Assembly (NCBI GenBank): GCA_032718565.1
Contig: JAVGVS010000167.1
Span: forward strand, 573,833-637,832
From: Distichodus sexfasciatus
Lineage: Eukaryota; Chordata; Actinopteri; Characiformes; Distichodontidae
Length of the DNA stretch: 64,000 nucleotides
Reading direction: 5' to 3'
The translations under genes were made by a program, and so were the position numbers. Under the pieces are notes generated by a model that had not been told where the DNA came from, searched no databases, and worked only from the letters and a program-made list of their open reading frames with translations. Shown one piece after another: positions 1-10,889 of this stretch; the stretch's first letter is position 1, and each line of letters opens with the position of its first letter.

Positions 1-2290
1 CCTCAATAATGGATGGGAGTGAAAAATCATTCACAGTTGGTAATCGCTTAAAACAACACCATATTTACAGACTAATAAGCGCAAAATGTTCCAGGCAGTT
101 CCCTCCCTATGATGGGGATTTGAGACCTCTGACAAAAAGTCTGCTTGATTTACATCTAGTTATTTGGACAGGCTTTCATTTGGAATAAGGCAGTGGTTGG
201 CGAGGAGGAGGAGAGGAAACAAAGACAGAGAGGATTTCATAATTCTTTATGTATGTCTGAAAGTCGTCTACACATTCCGATTTTAACCAATTTATGTCTG
301 AACAGAATGACCCACAAATTAATGAAGCTTTCGCCTTAAAGTTCCAGAACAGCTGAGGTCAAATAAATCATCCTTTAGAGCTCCACTCTTCCTTTCTGCC
401 TGTTCCCACTCCCTCTACCCAACTCCACATTCTACGATAACGGGCCAACAAGGAGCCAGAGAAATACCACCTCATCGACACTTTCTGTCTATCTGGCGAG
501 ACATATTTTACTGTGTGTGCCGGGAGGCTGTAAACAGGGCTTTTAGGAGAGTCTGAGGCCCCTGATGTATGACTAAAAGCTGGACTGGGAGGTAAGAGGT
601 CACTTTCTTTACTACACTGCAGCCTGACTTGTTGATGTTATACACATATCTCTCTCCAGGGGATTCCCTTTTGCCATTCAGATTTATGTAAGTATTTTAA
701 GGCTTTTAAACATGTGTTTTAGTGGTGCTATTTTGCTTTGAATTAATATTTGCCAAGGTAATTGTTAAATCATCCTAGGCACATTTATACTGTGGAAAAT
801 TATGATATCATGGACATTAATCAGGCCTGTAATGGTAAGTAATGGCCATTGCAAATCAATCCTGTGAATTTTACAGAGCAAAATGGATTCATCACATCAA
901 ATAAGGGCAACTTAACTATTACATAGTGAAATAATTAATGTTTTACAACTAGGGGAAAGAATGACAGCATCCCCCTGCAGGACTTTTAAAGCAGATACAT
1001 TTCAGCATTTTACTGAGGCTTTTATATGCCATCATTAATGCTCTTTATAAAAGATCACCATCCCTAGTATAGGATTCATTTAGAAAAAGAACATCTTTAT
1101 ATTTTAAAAATAAATAATATTCAAATCTGAGCTACATGTCAGCATTTGTTGTCTTCAGCATTATCAAATCATAGTACAACTCACAAACATTGTTAGAGAC
1201 TTACCATATATAAAGAATAACAACCAGTTAGAATCATATATATCCTAATCTGGAGTCTTATCTTGTTTACAGAGCACCTCTCTGACCAACCGTTATGTTG
1301 ATATATAGGTTAGCCAGTGTTACAGTTGTCTATATAAATCTGGTCTGTCTGCAATTACACCCATTACACACTTCAGACTCCTCTAAAATAAACTATAAGA
1401 TGATGTCAGTAGGGCGTTCTGAGATTAAGCAGTTCTGCAAAGTTCTTGGCTGATGTTTCCAAGGGAACACCTTGATGGCTATAATTACTGTCATGTTACA
1501 AGAGCAATGAGAGATACCAGAAGCCCAAATAAAGCATAAAATGGTTTTGATATAATAGATGTGTATCACTTTGTTTAGAAATTCCACAGACCATCTGCTG
1601 CTCATCTCATGGGCTATGCAGGGCTTCTCTTGGCTGTGTTTATTCAAATGTTTCAGGCTGAATCACTGCTATGCTGTGGCAGGTTGTGGTTGGAAAGGAG
1701 AGCACAATCTGTAGTTTACTATTCTAAGCATCTGATTACCTTAATCTTGTTGTGAAGTAAATGTCTGTCTATAAAGAATTTTATAATTTTATTAAAGATC
1801 CAGACAAAGAAAAAAACTTCTCAATCATTAAACATTAACAAATATTTACAAATAATTTAAGAATAATTGTATTATTATTAAAATTGATTATCATTTAATA
1901 GTCTTTAGGTATTGAGTATTCTAGTAAAAAGGTTAACTTAGCAAAAATGGTTATCTGCAGACACCAAAGAAAGGGAACTGTTTCAGGCAGCATTACCTCT
2001 TTCTCCTGATGTCTTAAAGGGCATAGAAAATGTCTATACTTGGAAAAACATTTTGGCATAAAGAAGCAGAAATCTTTGGTCACATTTAAGTTGTTAGCAT
2101 AAAAATGCTGTTGTTAGCATCAACTTACTTTAACGAACCTATTGGTGTTAATGTAAACATTGTTTCTTCTGTGAATGAGAGAAGATAAAGCTTAAAGAAA
2201 TGTCCAAAATATCAATGTCCAATGTCCAAGATTTTCTTGACTTGGAGAGGTATGGTACACTTTGGTATTCCTCTTAAGAATCATTGCTTT
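1..2290. other. Gene-free AT-rich stretch; first 660 bp may be a conserved non-coding block
   Basis: No open frame here is convincing and I recognise no repeat. The first ~660 bases have mixed composition, few homopolymers and several homeodomain-type TAAT cores, unlike the AT-rich sequence after ~670. That texture is common in deeply conserved vertebrate enhancers, but texture is weak evidence. The rest (670-2290) shows nothing I can assign. Confidence 0.25.
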
Positions 2291-2299
2291 TAAGCAAGG

Positions 2300-3075
2300 G
2301 CAGACAGGCATATGCATTGTATGCCGACATGCTTTGTGGGCCGATACATCTTTTTAAAAATTTGTTTGACTGGCCGTCAAATTCGTAGATCAGCAGGCTA
2401 TTGGGTTCAGGTTGGCTTAATCACATATTTAAACACCCTCCCCTTTTGTGCCGGCGTAATACAAAAAAAAAAAAAAAAGATATATTGACAAAGGGCCGAC
2501 TGACCTAGTTCCATCGTCAAACACCTCCCACCCTTTGGGTTCAGTACTTGTGTGCACTGTGTGTCTGACCAAATAAACAGTCACGTAAGTAAGTGAAGAT
2601 GGAGAAGAAGCATAAGGGAGGCATTGAGGAATTACACCAGAAAAAATAACAGATACTTCAGGCAGATGCTGCTAAATGTGCCAAACCTACTGAAATGTTT
2701 GCAGCAGCAAGACCTTCACTTGATGATAGTGGTGCAATCAGTACCACAGTGGACAATTATTTTGTATTAATAAATGCCAAGTTTGGAAGTATTTAATGTG
2801 TCTGCAATTCCTATTTACTAATTACATAGCTTTGGTGGTTTTAAGAAGGAGTTGGTATACATATAAAAGTAAGGGCAAAAATGGGTGGTGCGTGTGGGCC
2901 AGCCTGGACCAAAAGGTCAGTGCCAAATTTTTGTCCCAGTCCGGCCCTTCTATTTTGTAAATGTAAAGACAAAGTCAGCGGCACTTTCTTGCTAATTCTA
3001 CATAGCTGAGAAATTATATGAAGAAACATTTCATTACCTAGGGCTGGGTCTGGGTCTAGGTCTGGTCGCTGGTCA
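2300..3075 (+). mobile_element. hAT-type DNA transposon remnant
   Basis: This is a segment around a recognisable hAT transposase amino terminus (2599-2795). It starts near an A-rich tract (2463-2478) and a GGGCCGACTGACC block, and ends near a GGGCCAGCCTGGACC block (2898-2912) resembling hAT terminal sequence. I could not define inverted termini or an 8-bp target duplication, so both boundaries are approximate. Almost all of the transposase is missing, so it must be a deleted, non-autonomous copy. Confidence 0.4.
2599..2795 (+). pseudogene. hAT transposase (ZMYM1-like) amino-terminal fragment
   Basis: Translation from the ATG at 2599 begins MEKKHKGGIEEL, meets an in-frame TAA after 16 codons, and continues with QADAAKCAKPTEMFAAARPS and DDSGAISTTVDNYFV before a second stop. 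A lysine-rich start followed by an 'ADAAKC...MF' stretch is typical of fish hAT proteins annotated as ZMYM1-like; these amino termini precede a TTF-type zinc finger and an RNase H-like DDE domain. Neither domain is present downstream. The internal stop and truncation make it a pseudogene. The family call rests on recalled similarity over about 60 residues. Confidence 0.4.
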
Positions 3076-3079
3076 TCAC

Positions 3080-4560
3080 ATTAACATTCTGGAAAAACTT
3101 AAATATAGTGCAAAATAAATATGCTTTATAGTCATTTATGAGATGTGAAATATACTGTTTAAAATACACTACTCTTATATTTTATATTTTTACCCCTAAA
3201 TTAGTATTTATTTAATAAATAACAATTCACACATTTTTCAAGAAAATTTCAGACTGCTATTAATTTCATTAAAAACAAATGAACTATGAGTTCTGGCAAT
3301 TATAACAGTTCCCACTGATGTATTTAGGAAACAATTTCAGCAAGTATTTAAAGTTTTAATTTTCAAGTAATGAAAGCTCATGCTGTAAATTACCTTAGAT
3401 TGTCCTGCTTCATAAGGTGTCTACACATCAGTAAAAGTGTAAATTGTGTTCTCCAGAATTGATGAGAACCCCACCTCATATTGCTCAGGGTCTTCACTCC
3501 ACCAGTTGCCAATTGGCACTCCTTCAGAACTTAATGTTTTCTGAAATAACAGATTATCTAAGGGCCATTACTCTATATTTGCTGTATTGTAAAAGAGGTA
3601 AGTGGAAGCCAGTGGAACATTTTGTAAATCTTAAGTCACCCCAAACCACTGTGAGGACGATAAATGTGTTGGGTCCTCCAACAGGATATCCTCTTAGACC
3701 TGCTAACCATGGCCATGATGAGAATAACAGAGGGAGCATTTTTTTTGCCCTCAACAGTTCAGGTGATAAAGGGCTCCCAAATCCTCTCACACAGTACTGT
3801 GGTACATAGTATACATTAATTAAAATTGACACAGTTCTCCCTTCGAGAAAACAGTTTTTCTTTGTGTTTAACTCAGTCATAATCTCTAGGTACAGGATGC
3901 TTATTGGATCATTTTAAAAGGACCTGGTGAAAACAACTTAACATCATATCATACATATGAGTTTACCACAATTTCTCATCTTAATGACTTGGTTAGATAT
4001 ATAATAATAAAATAAACATACAATGGTAATTTTTATAGTGTAAAATGTGAATATATTATATTTAGGACAATTAAAAAAACAGGATCCCAGACATTGTATG
4101 ATCTTGTAAAACATTCTAACATGAAGTTTTCAAAAACTCTTATATAAGATTAATTATATCAGTATGTTTTCCGTCTTATTGGGTACAATCAATTCTATAG
4201 TACTTTATTGTTTTCCTTTTCACTGGCGTTAGTAGCAAAATACATACAAAATAGGTAGAGGTAAAATATTCATTCTTTCATTTTTCTCACTCATTCACTC
4301 AATCATTTTACTGCTGTGAGATTTTGTTATATTCTTGCCAGTTTATGAAATATTTCAGTCATGTTTATGTATGTTGTGGATCTATTTTTATTGTATTCAT
4401 TTGTATTGGTTTGTCTTTTTTGTTTGTCTTTATTTTGGACAGGCACTGTTCTGGACAGCTATGGTTTGGTATTTGAAATGCAGGCTCTGTGTTTTGGAAC
4501 GTTTGGACTTTTGGACTAGTGGTTGCCATTTTAGTGCTGTGCTTAGAGTAAGTGAACCGT
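3080..4560. other. Gene-free stretch
   Basis: AT-rich sequence with no recognised gene or repeat. Short open frames near 3444-3880 overlap each other on both strands and look like chance. A T-rich stretch at 4370-4440 leads into the dispersed repeat that starts near 4569. Confidence 0.3.
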
Positions 4561-4568
4561 GCCAGTGT

Positions 4569-4873
4569 GAATTTGAGTCTTCCAAGTGAGCACTCCCTTA
4601 CCCCCACCAGCCCCCAGCCCACCCTCACCCTCCCTTTTTTCCAGGTGCCTTGTCAGCAAGACAGTGAGAGGACTTGCGGACAGCTCCAGGGGTTAGCAGC
4701 AGCATTAGGTGGAGACATTGGCCTAATGAAGACAGAGCCAGACATCCACAATACACTTAACCGTTCCTAAAAGGAAGCTGTTTTACTGCCTGATGCCGTG
4801 GCTTTGCCAGTTTGAGGTCAAGTTGTGTGTGGAGGTGTCTGAGGGACAACTCTCCTGCTGGCCCCATAGTGGC
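4569..4873 (+). repeat. Dispersed repeat of unknown family, copy 1
   Basis: This stretch aligns by eye with 7234-7540 in the same orientation. Shared blocks occur in the same order: GAGTCTTCCA at the left, AGGTGYCTTGTCAG, GGTGGAGACA, AGCCAGACAYCCAC, an AAAAGGGAAGTGG-like block, and GGAGGTGTCTGA at the right. Both copies are about 300 bp, so spacing is conserved. No terminal repeats or coding domain are recognisable. It could be a transposon fragment or an old segmental duplication. Confidence 0.5.
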
Positions 4874-4929
4874 AAGTGTTGCAACAGTGGAGTAGGGTAG
4901 TGATCACCTAGAAGGTCGACTACAGAGGG

Positions 4930-6500
4930 AGCGCTGTTAAGGAGCTTTATTATCTATAAACAATATACACAGCACACAGTGCACTGAAATACTGTTTCAT
5001 ACAGACAGGCCACCCATGGTGCATATACATATAAGAATTTTTATATCTAAAAATGTTAATAATGAAAATAAAATTTTTAATATAAAATAAAAAATAAGGG
5101 AGACTAAATTGAAAACTATATTTTTAAAAGAACTAACTAAATTACAAAGGACAATACAAAGACAGTACAAAGTGACAAAGTTACAAAGTGACAGAGTGAC
5201 GTGTGCATTGTGCATGATATTTTGTGTGAATGGTCTGTTTAACAAGGTTCACATTATTCAATTTGGGATATAGTTGACAGGACAAGACAAGTGCAAATTA
5301 GACATGCAAATTGACAAAATGTAAACATATTACAGAAGGTGTTGTGCAAATACATGCAGTTATATAAGTAGTGTGATTGTCCATGCCAGCTACTTTTGTA
5401 TTGTGTTGATTGTGTGTTTGTGTATGCATCAGTTAAGAGCTCTTTGTTGACAGTGAGTTGAGGGCTCTAGCTGCTTGTGGGATGAAGCTCCTGCAGTGTC
5501 TGGCTGTTACAGTTCTGATGCTGTGGAACCATCTACCAGATGGCAAAAGGGAGAACAGAGCGTGTGAGGGATGGGATATTTCCTTTACGATGCTGTCAGC
5601 TCCACGGATGATGCGCTTCTTGTAGAACTGAGAGATGGGAGGGAGAGGGACCCTGATGATGCTCTCTGCTGTCCTCACTATCCACTGCAGGGCCTTCTGC
5701 TCAGCGACAGTTTCCATACCAGACAGTGATGTAGCAGCAGAGTACACTCTCAATGGTTCCCCTGTAGAATGATGTAAGGATGGGAGGAGGGAGGCTGGCC
5801 TTCTTCAGATTTCATAGAAAGTGGAGGCATTTCTGGGCCTTCTTGGTGATGGAGGTGATGTTGGAGTTCCAGGAGAGGTCGTCTGTCATATGCACATCCA
5901 GGAACTTCACACTGCTGACAATCTCAACCGTCTTGTTGACAGTCTTGTTGACATTAAGAGTCAGGTTGTTGTTCTGACACCACTCCACCAATTGCTTCAT
6001 CTCCTCTCTGTACGCAGACTTGTCATGGTTCATGATGAGACCCATCACTTTTGTGTCATCTGCAAATTTGATGATGTGATTCGAACTGTACTGCGCAGCA
6101 CAGTCATGTGTCATCAGAGTGAACAGCAGTGGGCTGAGCACACATCCCTGTGGGGAGCCTGTGCTCAGTCTGAGAACCTTGGAAATGTTGTCTCCTATGG
6201 AGACAAACTGGGATTTGTCCGTCAGGAAATCCAAGATCCAGTTGCAGAGGGGGGCGTTGATACCCAGTTGTTCCAACTTCCTTACTAGCTTTTGGGGAAT
6301 GACAGTGTTGAATGCTGAACTGAAGTCGATGAACAGCATTCTGACATAAGTGTCCTTTTTGACGAGATGGGATAAGGTCAGGTGAAGGACAGATGAAATA
6401 GCATCGTCTGTGGAGCAGTTTGAGCAAACTGTAATGGGTCCAGGTTCTGAGGTATTTGAACCCATTACAGTTAAATGAGTCACAGCAGGAATTACACATT
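4930..6500 (-). mobile_element. Jockey-group (CR1/L2/Rex-like) LINE, 5'-truncated
   Basis: This is a minus-strand non-LTR retrotransposon with part of the reverse transcriptase, the carboxy-terminal region (about 5433-5753) and probably the 3' untranslated region (to about 4930). The 5' end, including the endonuclease, is absent, as expected from incomplete target-primed reverse transcription. Near 5160-5205 the 3' region carries a short array of AAAGTGACA-like units. No clean target-site duplication was found, so the limits are approximate. Confidence 0.65.
5433..6480 (-). pseudogene. LINE reverse transcriptase, partial
   Basis: The enzyme would copy the element's RNA into DNA at a nicked target. 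Visible on the minus strand: palm motif LFIDFSSAFNTVIP near 6330, template-grip block STGSPQGCVLSPLLFTL near 6160, and catalytic FADD in IIKFADDTKVMG near 6060, with the thumb running to about 5812. The carboxy-terminal block (IIRVPLPPISQFYKKR, ISHPSHALFSLLPSGRW) lies in another frame at 5433-5753, so at least one frameshift separates them. The TVNKTVNKTV stretch near 5940 shows a 12-bp direct duplication. Catalytic residues remain, but truncation and frameshift argue against function. Confidence 0.75.
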
Positions 6501-6519
6501 GTCTTGTAAAGTACCCCAA

Positions 6520-7230
6520 ATAAATTAGTGAATTTAAAACTATTCATTTGGATGTGCTCTTGTACAATGCTACTGCTCTAAAAGATCTTAAAGCTTTTAT
6601 CAGGAAAAAATTTCAGGAAAAAAACAAACTTGGTCACTTAGATGGGCAATCTGCAACCTAAATTTGGTCCAGTCATCAGGATCTCAAGTGATGAATGAGG
6701 TGCAAAAACCAAGGTTTTATTTCATTATCTGGTGGTTCTTATCACTTTTGGGAGGATTGTGGATGACCAAGTTTGAAGGGTGCACTAAGGCAAAGTTTGA
6801 CAATTTTGAAAATCTTTGAGTTAAGGGCTGACATTTTAAATTGCCATCAACAGCCTGGAAAAGATGTGGGATCATTCATTCTCCATTGGTGAGGGTCATT
6901 ACAGATGGCAGAAGAAGAGCCAGCAAGAGACAATGATGCCACAATCAGGAACGAACCTAGCGGACCAAGCAAAAAAAGAGCTGAGGTAGTTGTCATGGTG
7001 GGTGAGTTGGTTAACTTTTGCAAAGGCTTGCTGGGAAGTGAAGAAGGTAGACAATGAGGGTGGAGTTGATGGATTCACTAATAAAGTGGAATCATGATGG
7101 ACATACCTTCCACAATTCATCACAGGACTTGGTGGTGACAGGAGCACCTAAGGCAGAAGATGACAGGATCGGGCCATAAGCTTGTGCTTTCTGGAGGAGC
7201 TGTGCTAGATGATCCATGCAACACCAGCAC
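6520..7230. other. Gene-free stretch
   Basis: No convincing gene. Short overlapping frames on both strands (6899-7147) carry no recognised motif. Composition from 6890 resembles that of the repeat copy starting at 7234, so the repeat may extend leftwards, but I cannot align it to the first copy. Confidence 0.25.
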
Positions 7231-7233
7231 CAT

Positions 7234-7540
7234 GAATTCGAGTCTTCCAGGCAACCAACACCCAGAACCACGGGGATGGCAGCTTTGCTGTTCTTGGTTT
7301 GCAGGTGTCTTGTCAGTGATGCAGTGGACATGTGGAGGGTGACAAGAACAGTACAGGAGGAAGTGGTGACAGGGGGAGCAGCGGTGTTCGGTGGAGACAG
7401 TGGTGAGAGACAGAGCAAGCCAGACACCCACGGCACACTCAACTGGCCCAAAAGGGAAGTGGCTTTACTGGCTGACTACATGACTTTACCAATTTGGGGT
7501 TCAGAGGTGTCTGAAGTTGAATTAATCTCCCGATAGTCCC
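7234..7540 (+). repeat. Dispersed repeat of unknown family, copy 2
   Basis: Second copy of the repeat at 4569-4873, same orientation, about 2.67 kb downstream. The copies are well diverged, indicating an old duplication or two independent insertions. The intervening DNA contains an unrelated LINE, which argues against a simple tandem duplication. No open frame is shared. Confidence 0.5.
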
Positions 7541-8106
7541 GTAGAGGAAAATCAAGTGGCTGTGGAGGGGTTGCAGACACCACCTAGAGTGTTGATGGTG
7601 GATGGAGTAGTGTTAATGAGTGTGAAGTCACACAAACCACAGTGAGCCGTGGCCTTGCTTTGAAGTAATTGAAAAACAGCCACTAGTTCTAGTCTGAAAG
7701 GAGGACACTGAGATGCTGAGATGTCTGAAAGGTCTGTGAAGGCAGTTGGTCTTGCAGAGCCAGAGTATAAAATAATACAACCGCCATAATGCAAGATCAT
7801 CTTAAATGACTGTACGTCTGTAATAAATAAATCAATAGGAAACATCATCTACATATTAAATGCATGTGTGAAACAAATATAAGTACATAAGACTGTATTT
7901 TTCACATATTTTGTTAGATGAGTTCTTTTCAAAGATGTCATCATAAAAACCATACATTTCATTGTCAGATATGGTAGAAAAACTGATTGAACAAATTGGG
8001 TAGTGGTGACAGCTTAGTAGTGGAACACATGCTTACAGACCAAGAGGTTGTGAATTTGCATTCTATCTCCAGGACTGCTACCATTGAGATCCTAAATACA
8101 GCTTAA

Positions 8107-10117
8107 CACTGTAAAATCTAATATGTTGACTTAACTTAAAAAAGTATGCAAACTCATTGCCTCAAAAAAATCAAGCTCAGTGAACTTAGTTATAGTAAAT
8201 TAGTTTAGCTTCATTATTCTGAGTAAGTAGGACTTATTAAGCTTACTTTTTATAATTGAACTCAACTTAATTATTTTAAGTAAGTAATACTTATTAAGCT
8301 TACCTTTTATAATTGAACTCAGCTTGATTATTGTGAGTAAGTAAGACTTATGTAGCTTTTTAAGTGAGCACTACTTATTTTTAATTATTAACCACACCTT
8401 ACCAATTTCAGTAACTGATTTTCTGCCTCAGTTTACAGACCTTTAAACTGAAGATTACTGTAGAATAAGCATTGAAATCTATGTAAGAAATCCATTAAAA
8501 AGAATGAAATAAACAGTTTAGATGCATCACATCATTTATTTTAAATGCAACACATATAAAACATATAAAAACAATGTGTGCTGGCTACACAAAGTCACAT
8601 AGTTGACAGTGAAACATAGATTGACCTGCTTTCTGAGTGTGCCATGAAGCTAAATGTACCTTAAGTGAATTAAAATTCTTAAACACGCACAGACATTCAA
8701 TGCAGGCATGGGAAAGCTGAGATATGAACGTAGGACCCATGTTTCAGGCGGTAATGTTTTAGTAATTAGCCTCTCTTTTCAGCAAAAAATGTGCAGTACT
8801 TACAGGTCCACTGCATTCAGGTGCAGGTCTGCTTGACAAATCTAGAAAGGAAGAAGGAAAATGATTTTAGCACCAAGTACAATTAACTCAATTTTAATTC
8901 AATTTAGATGTAATAGCCTGAAACCCACTTTTCCAATCTGATACAATTTTTGGATGGCCTGATTTAGGCAGCAACTGATTTTGTTTACAGCATATACATT
9001 TACAAAATATGGCAATCAAATACATATATTTTTTTAAATTTTGTATGAATTTGCTTTGCAGTAATCTGATTGTACTATAGTAAGGGATTGTGTTTAAGCA
9101 GGCAATTTGAAGTTGTTAGTAAAGTAACACTTATCTTTAACAATGAAAAAGTAATAGCTAATAATAAGCAACAATTGAAAGGTGTTCATGCAAACATCAT
9201 AGTGGTAATACATATATCTAAAAACCATGCTTCGCGGTCTCAAACATGTTTTACGTACTTTGCTTGCTGGCTTGCTAAAACGATTCAGCTTTTTCTCTTT
9301 TTTCAGTTTTATACACGGTCTGATACAGACTGAGCAGGTCAGTTAACTTTGCATTTGGTGCCTAGTGTATGTATAACTACCATAAATATAAGGACCAAGT
9401 GCAAAACTACTGGATCAGTGTTAGCAACGAACGTTACCTTAGTTAGCCTAAGCTAAAACAGTCAGATATCTAGTTAGCGATAGTTCATCAAAGATGGTCA
9501 TTCATTAGCCTAAACCGAATAAAACTCAAACTGTCGTTGAATTAATAAATGAAGAAAGTTAAAAACGTGATAAGTAAAAAATACTCACCACATTAACCTG
9601 GAAAGTGCAGCAGGGAAGTTAATGGCGCCAAAACAGCTCGAGCTGACGTTCTCCACAATGTTGGGTCTACAGGCATGTAGTGACATATCTTTTGCGAACG
9701 AGCCGGCTCTAAGAGCCGATTCTTTGTAGCAAATAAGAAAAGATACCTTCGGTCGGGAAGAGCCGAATATTCAGCCGCTCTTGGTGGTTTTGTGTTCAGT
9801 TGTTCATTTAAAAGTTAGATTAAAATGTTATACAATAGTAACCATGTAAAAAAAACACATAAAAATAAAAGCCAAAAGAGACGAATCTTTGAAAAGAGCC
9901 AGACCTCGTAGGCATCTATCAGAGAGGCTACTGCGCATGCTGAAGCGTGGACTAATGTTTTGCTAGTGACCTGAACTTGAAATTACTTAGTTGATGCGCA
10001 TTTTTGATCCCAAAGTACTAGTAACTCATATAAAGTAAGTGTTCTGGACAAATTGGTCAAAATTAAGTTAATCCCACTTAATATTTCTTATTAAATTCAA
10101 TGTTGGTATTTACAGTG
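8107..10117. mobile_element. Non-autonomous hAT-like DNA transposon inserted in the SINE
   Basis: Termini are CACTGTAAA at the left and TTTACAGTG at the right, perfect inverted repeats. The flanking 8-mers are CAGCTTAA and TAGCTTCA, matching at 6 of 8 positions, consistent with an aged 8-bp hAT duplication. The left subterminal region has AAGTAAGT-rich tandem units. The interior has no open frame of useful length, so no transposase. Near 9690-9720 a palindromic stretch (GGCTCTAAGAGCC) lies inside a GAGCCGGCTC-rich block, possibly a further nested element. Confidence 0.6.
8223..8390 (+). repeat. 57-bp tandem repeat, about three units
   Basis: Units start at 8223, 8280 and 8337, exactly 57 bp apart. 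Each begins GTAAGTA, then ACTTATTAAGCTTAC and TATAATTGAACTC. The third unit decays after about 25 bp. Subterminal direct repeats in hAT elements can be transposase-binding sites, which is a plausible role. Confidence 0.7.
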
Positions 10118-10522
10118 TAGCTTCAGGGAGATTGTCTCTAAAATTAGGGTAAAAGCTCTGGGTAAGAGCATGTGCTAAATGTAAATGCATGTTTAAATGA
10201 TGCCAAAATGTTATACATATACAAGTATATTGCTTGGCTAAAGGCAAGACTGAACCCAAATAGTCCTCAAAAAAATGAGGAACTGAAAATGGTTGCACTA
10301 TGGCATTTGAGCACATCGCCAAAAAGGATATCCAATGTCATCTATGAATGTTAATTATGTTGTGCTATTTATGCATCAACAATACAAATATTGACTGACT
10401 GCAAAGAATTTGGCCAACAACAAAGCAAGATAAAATAATAAATTATTCAAAAATATTTAACAAATACTAGCAGCATTAAATCACTCCCAATATAAAAACA
10501 AACTTTTTGAAGTACATCAAGG

Positions 10523-10880
10523 GGAGGCATGGTGGCACAGTGGTTAGTGCTGCCTCCTCACAGCAAGAAGGTCTTGGGCTCGATCCCTGACTCGGCTCTA
10601 GGGCCTTTCTATGTGGAGTTTGCATGCTCTCCCCGTGTTCGCGTGGGCTTCTTCTGGGTGCTCGGGTTTCCTCCCACAGTCCAAAAGCATGCACTGAAGG
10701 TTAATTGGTGATTCTAAATTGTCCCCAAATGTGTGAGTGTGATTGTGTGAGTGTGCGTACCCTGCGGTATGTTGCCGCCTACCCAGGGTTGTTCTCCCCC
10801 TTGCACCTGTAAATTCCTGGGATACGCTTCAGCTAACAGTTAATACAGCATGACAAGATGTCTTCAAAGCTAGAATAGAA
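10523..10880 (+). repeat. Common fish interspersed repeat with tRNA-like promoter boxes
   Basis: It starts GGAGGCATGGTGGCACAGTG and contains an A-box match (TGGCACAGTGG) and a B-box-like GGCTCGATCC about 40 bp later, so its head could have served as a polymerase III promoter. It continues with TGTGGAGTTTGCATGCTC, CCCCGTGTTCGCGTGGG and TTTCCTCCCACAGTCCAAA, blocks I recognise from an abundant repeat of many fish genomes. The tail decays after about 10800 and the right boundary is approximate. Short open frames through it are by-products. Confidence 0.65.
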
Positions 10881-10889
10881 ACGAAACTT

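Larger units (their letters stand above)
8002..10190 (+). mobile_element. tRNA-derived SINE, split by a hAT element
   Basis: The left part (8002-8106) resembles a tRNA-like SINE head with degenerate A-box (GACAGCTTAGTAGTGG) and B-box (GTTGTGAATTTGC). The right part (10118-10190) carries the familiar fish SINE tail: AGCTTCAGGGAGA, then CTCTGGGTAAGAGCATGTGC and TAAATGTAAATGCATG. The two halves join in SINE order if 8107-10117 is removed. The body is old and degenerate. Confidence 0.65.
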
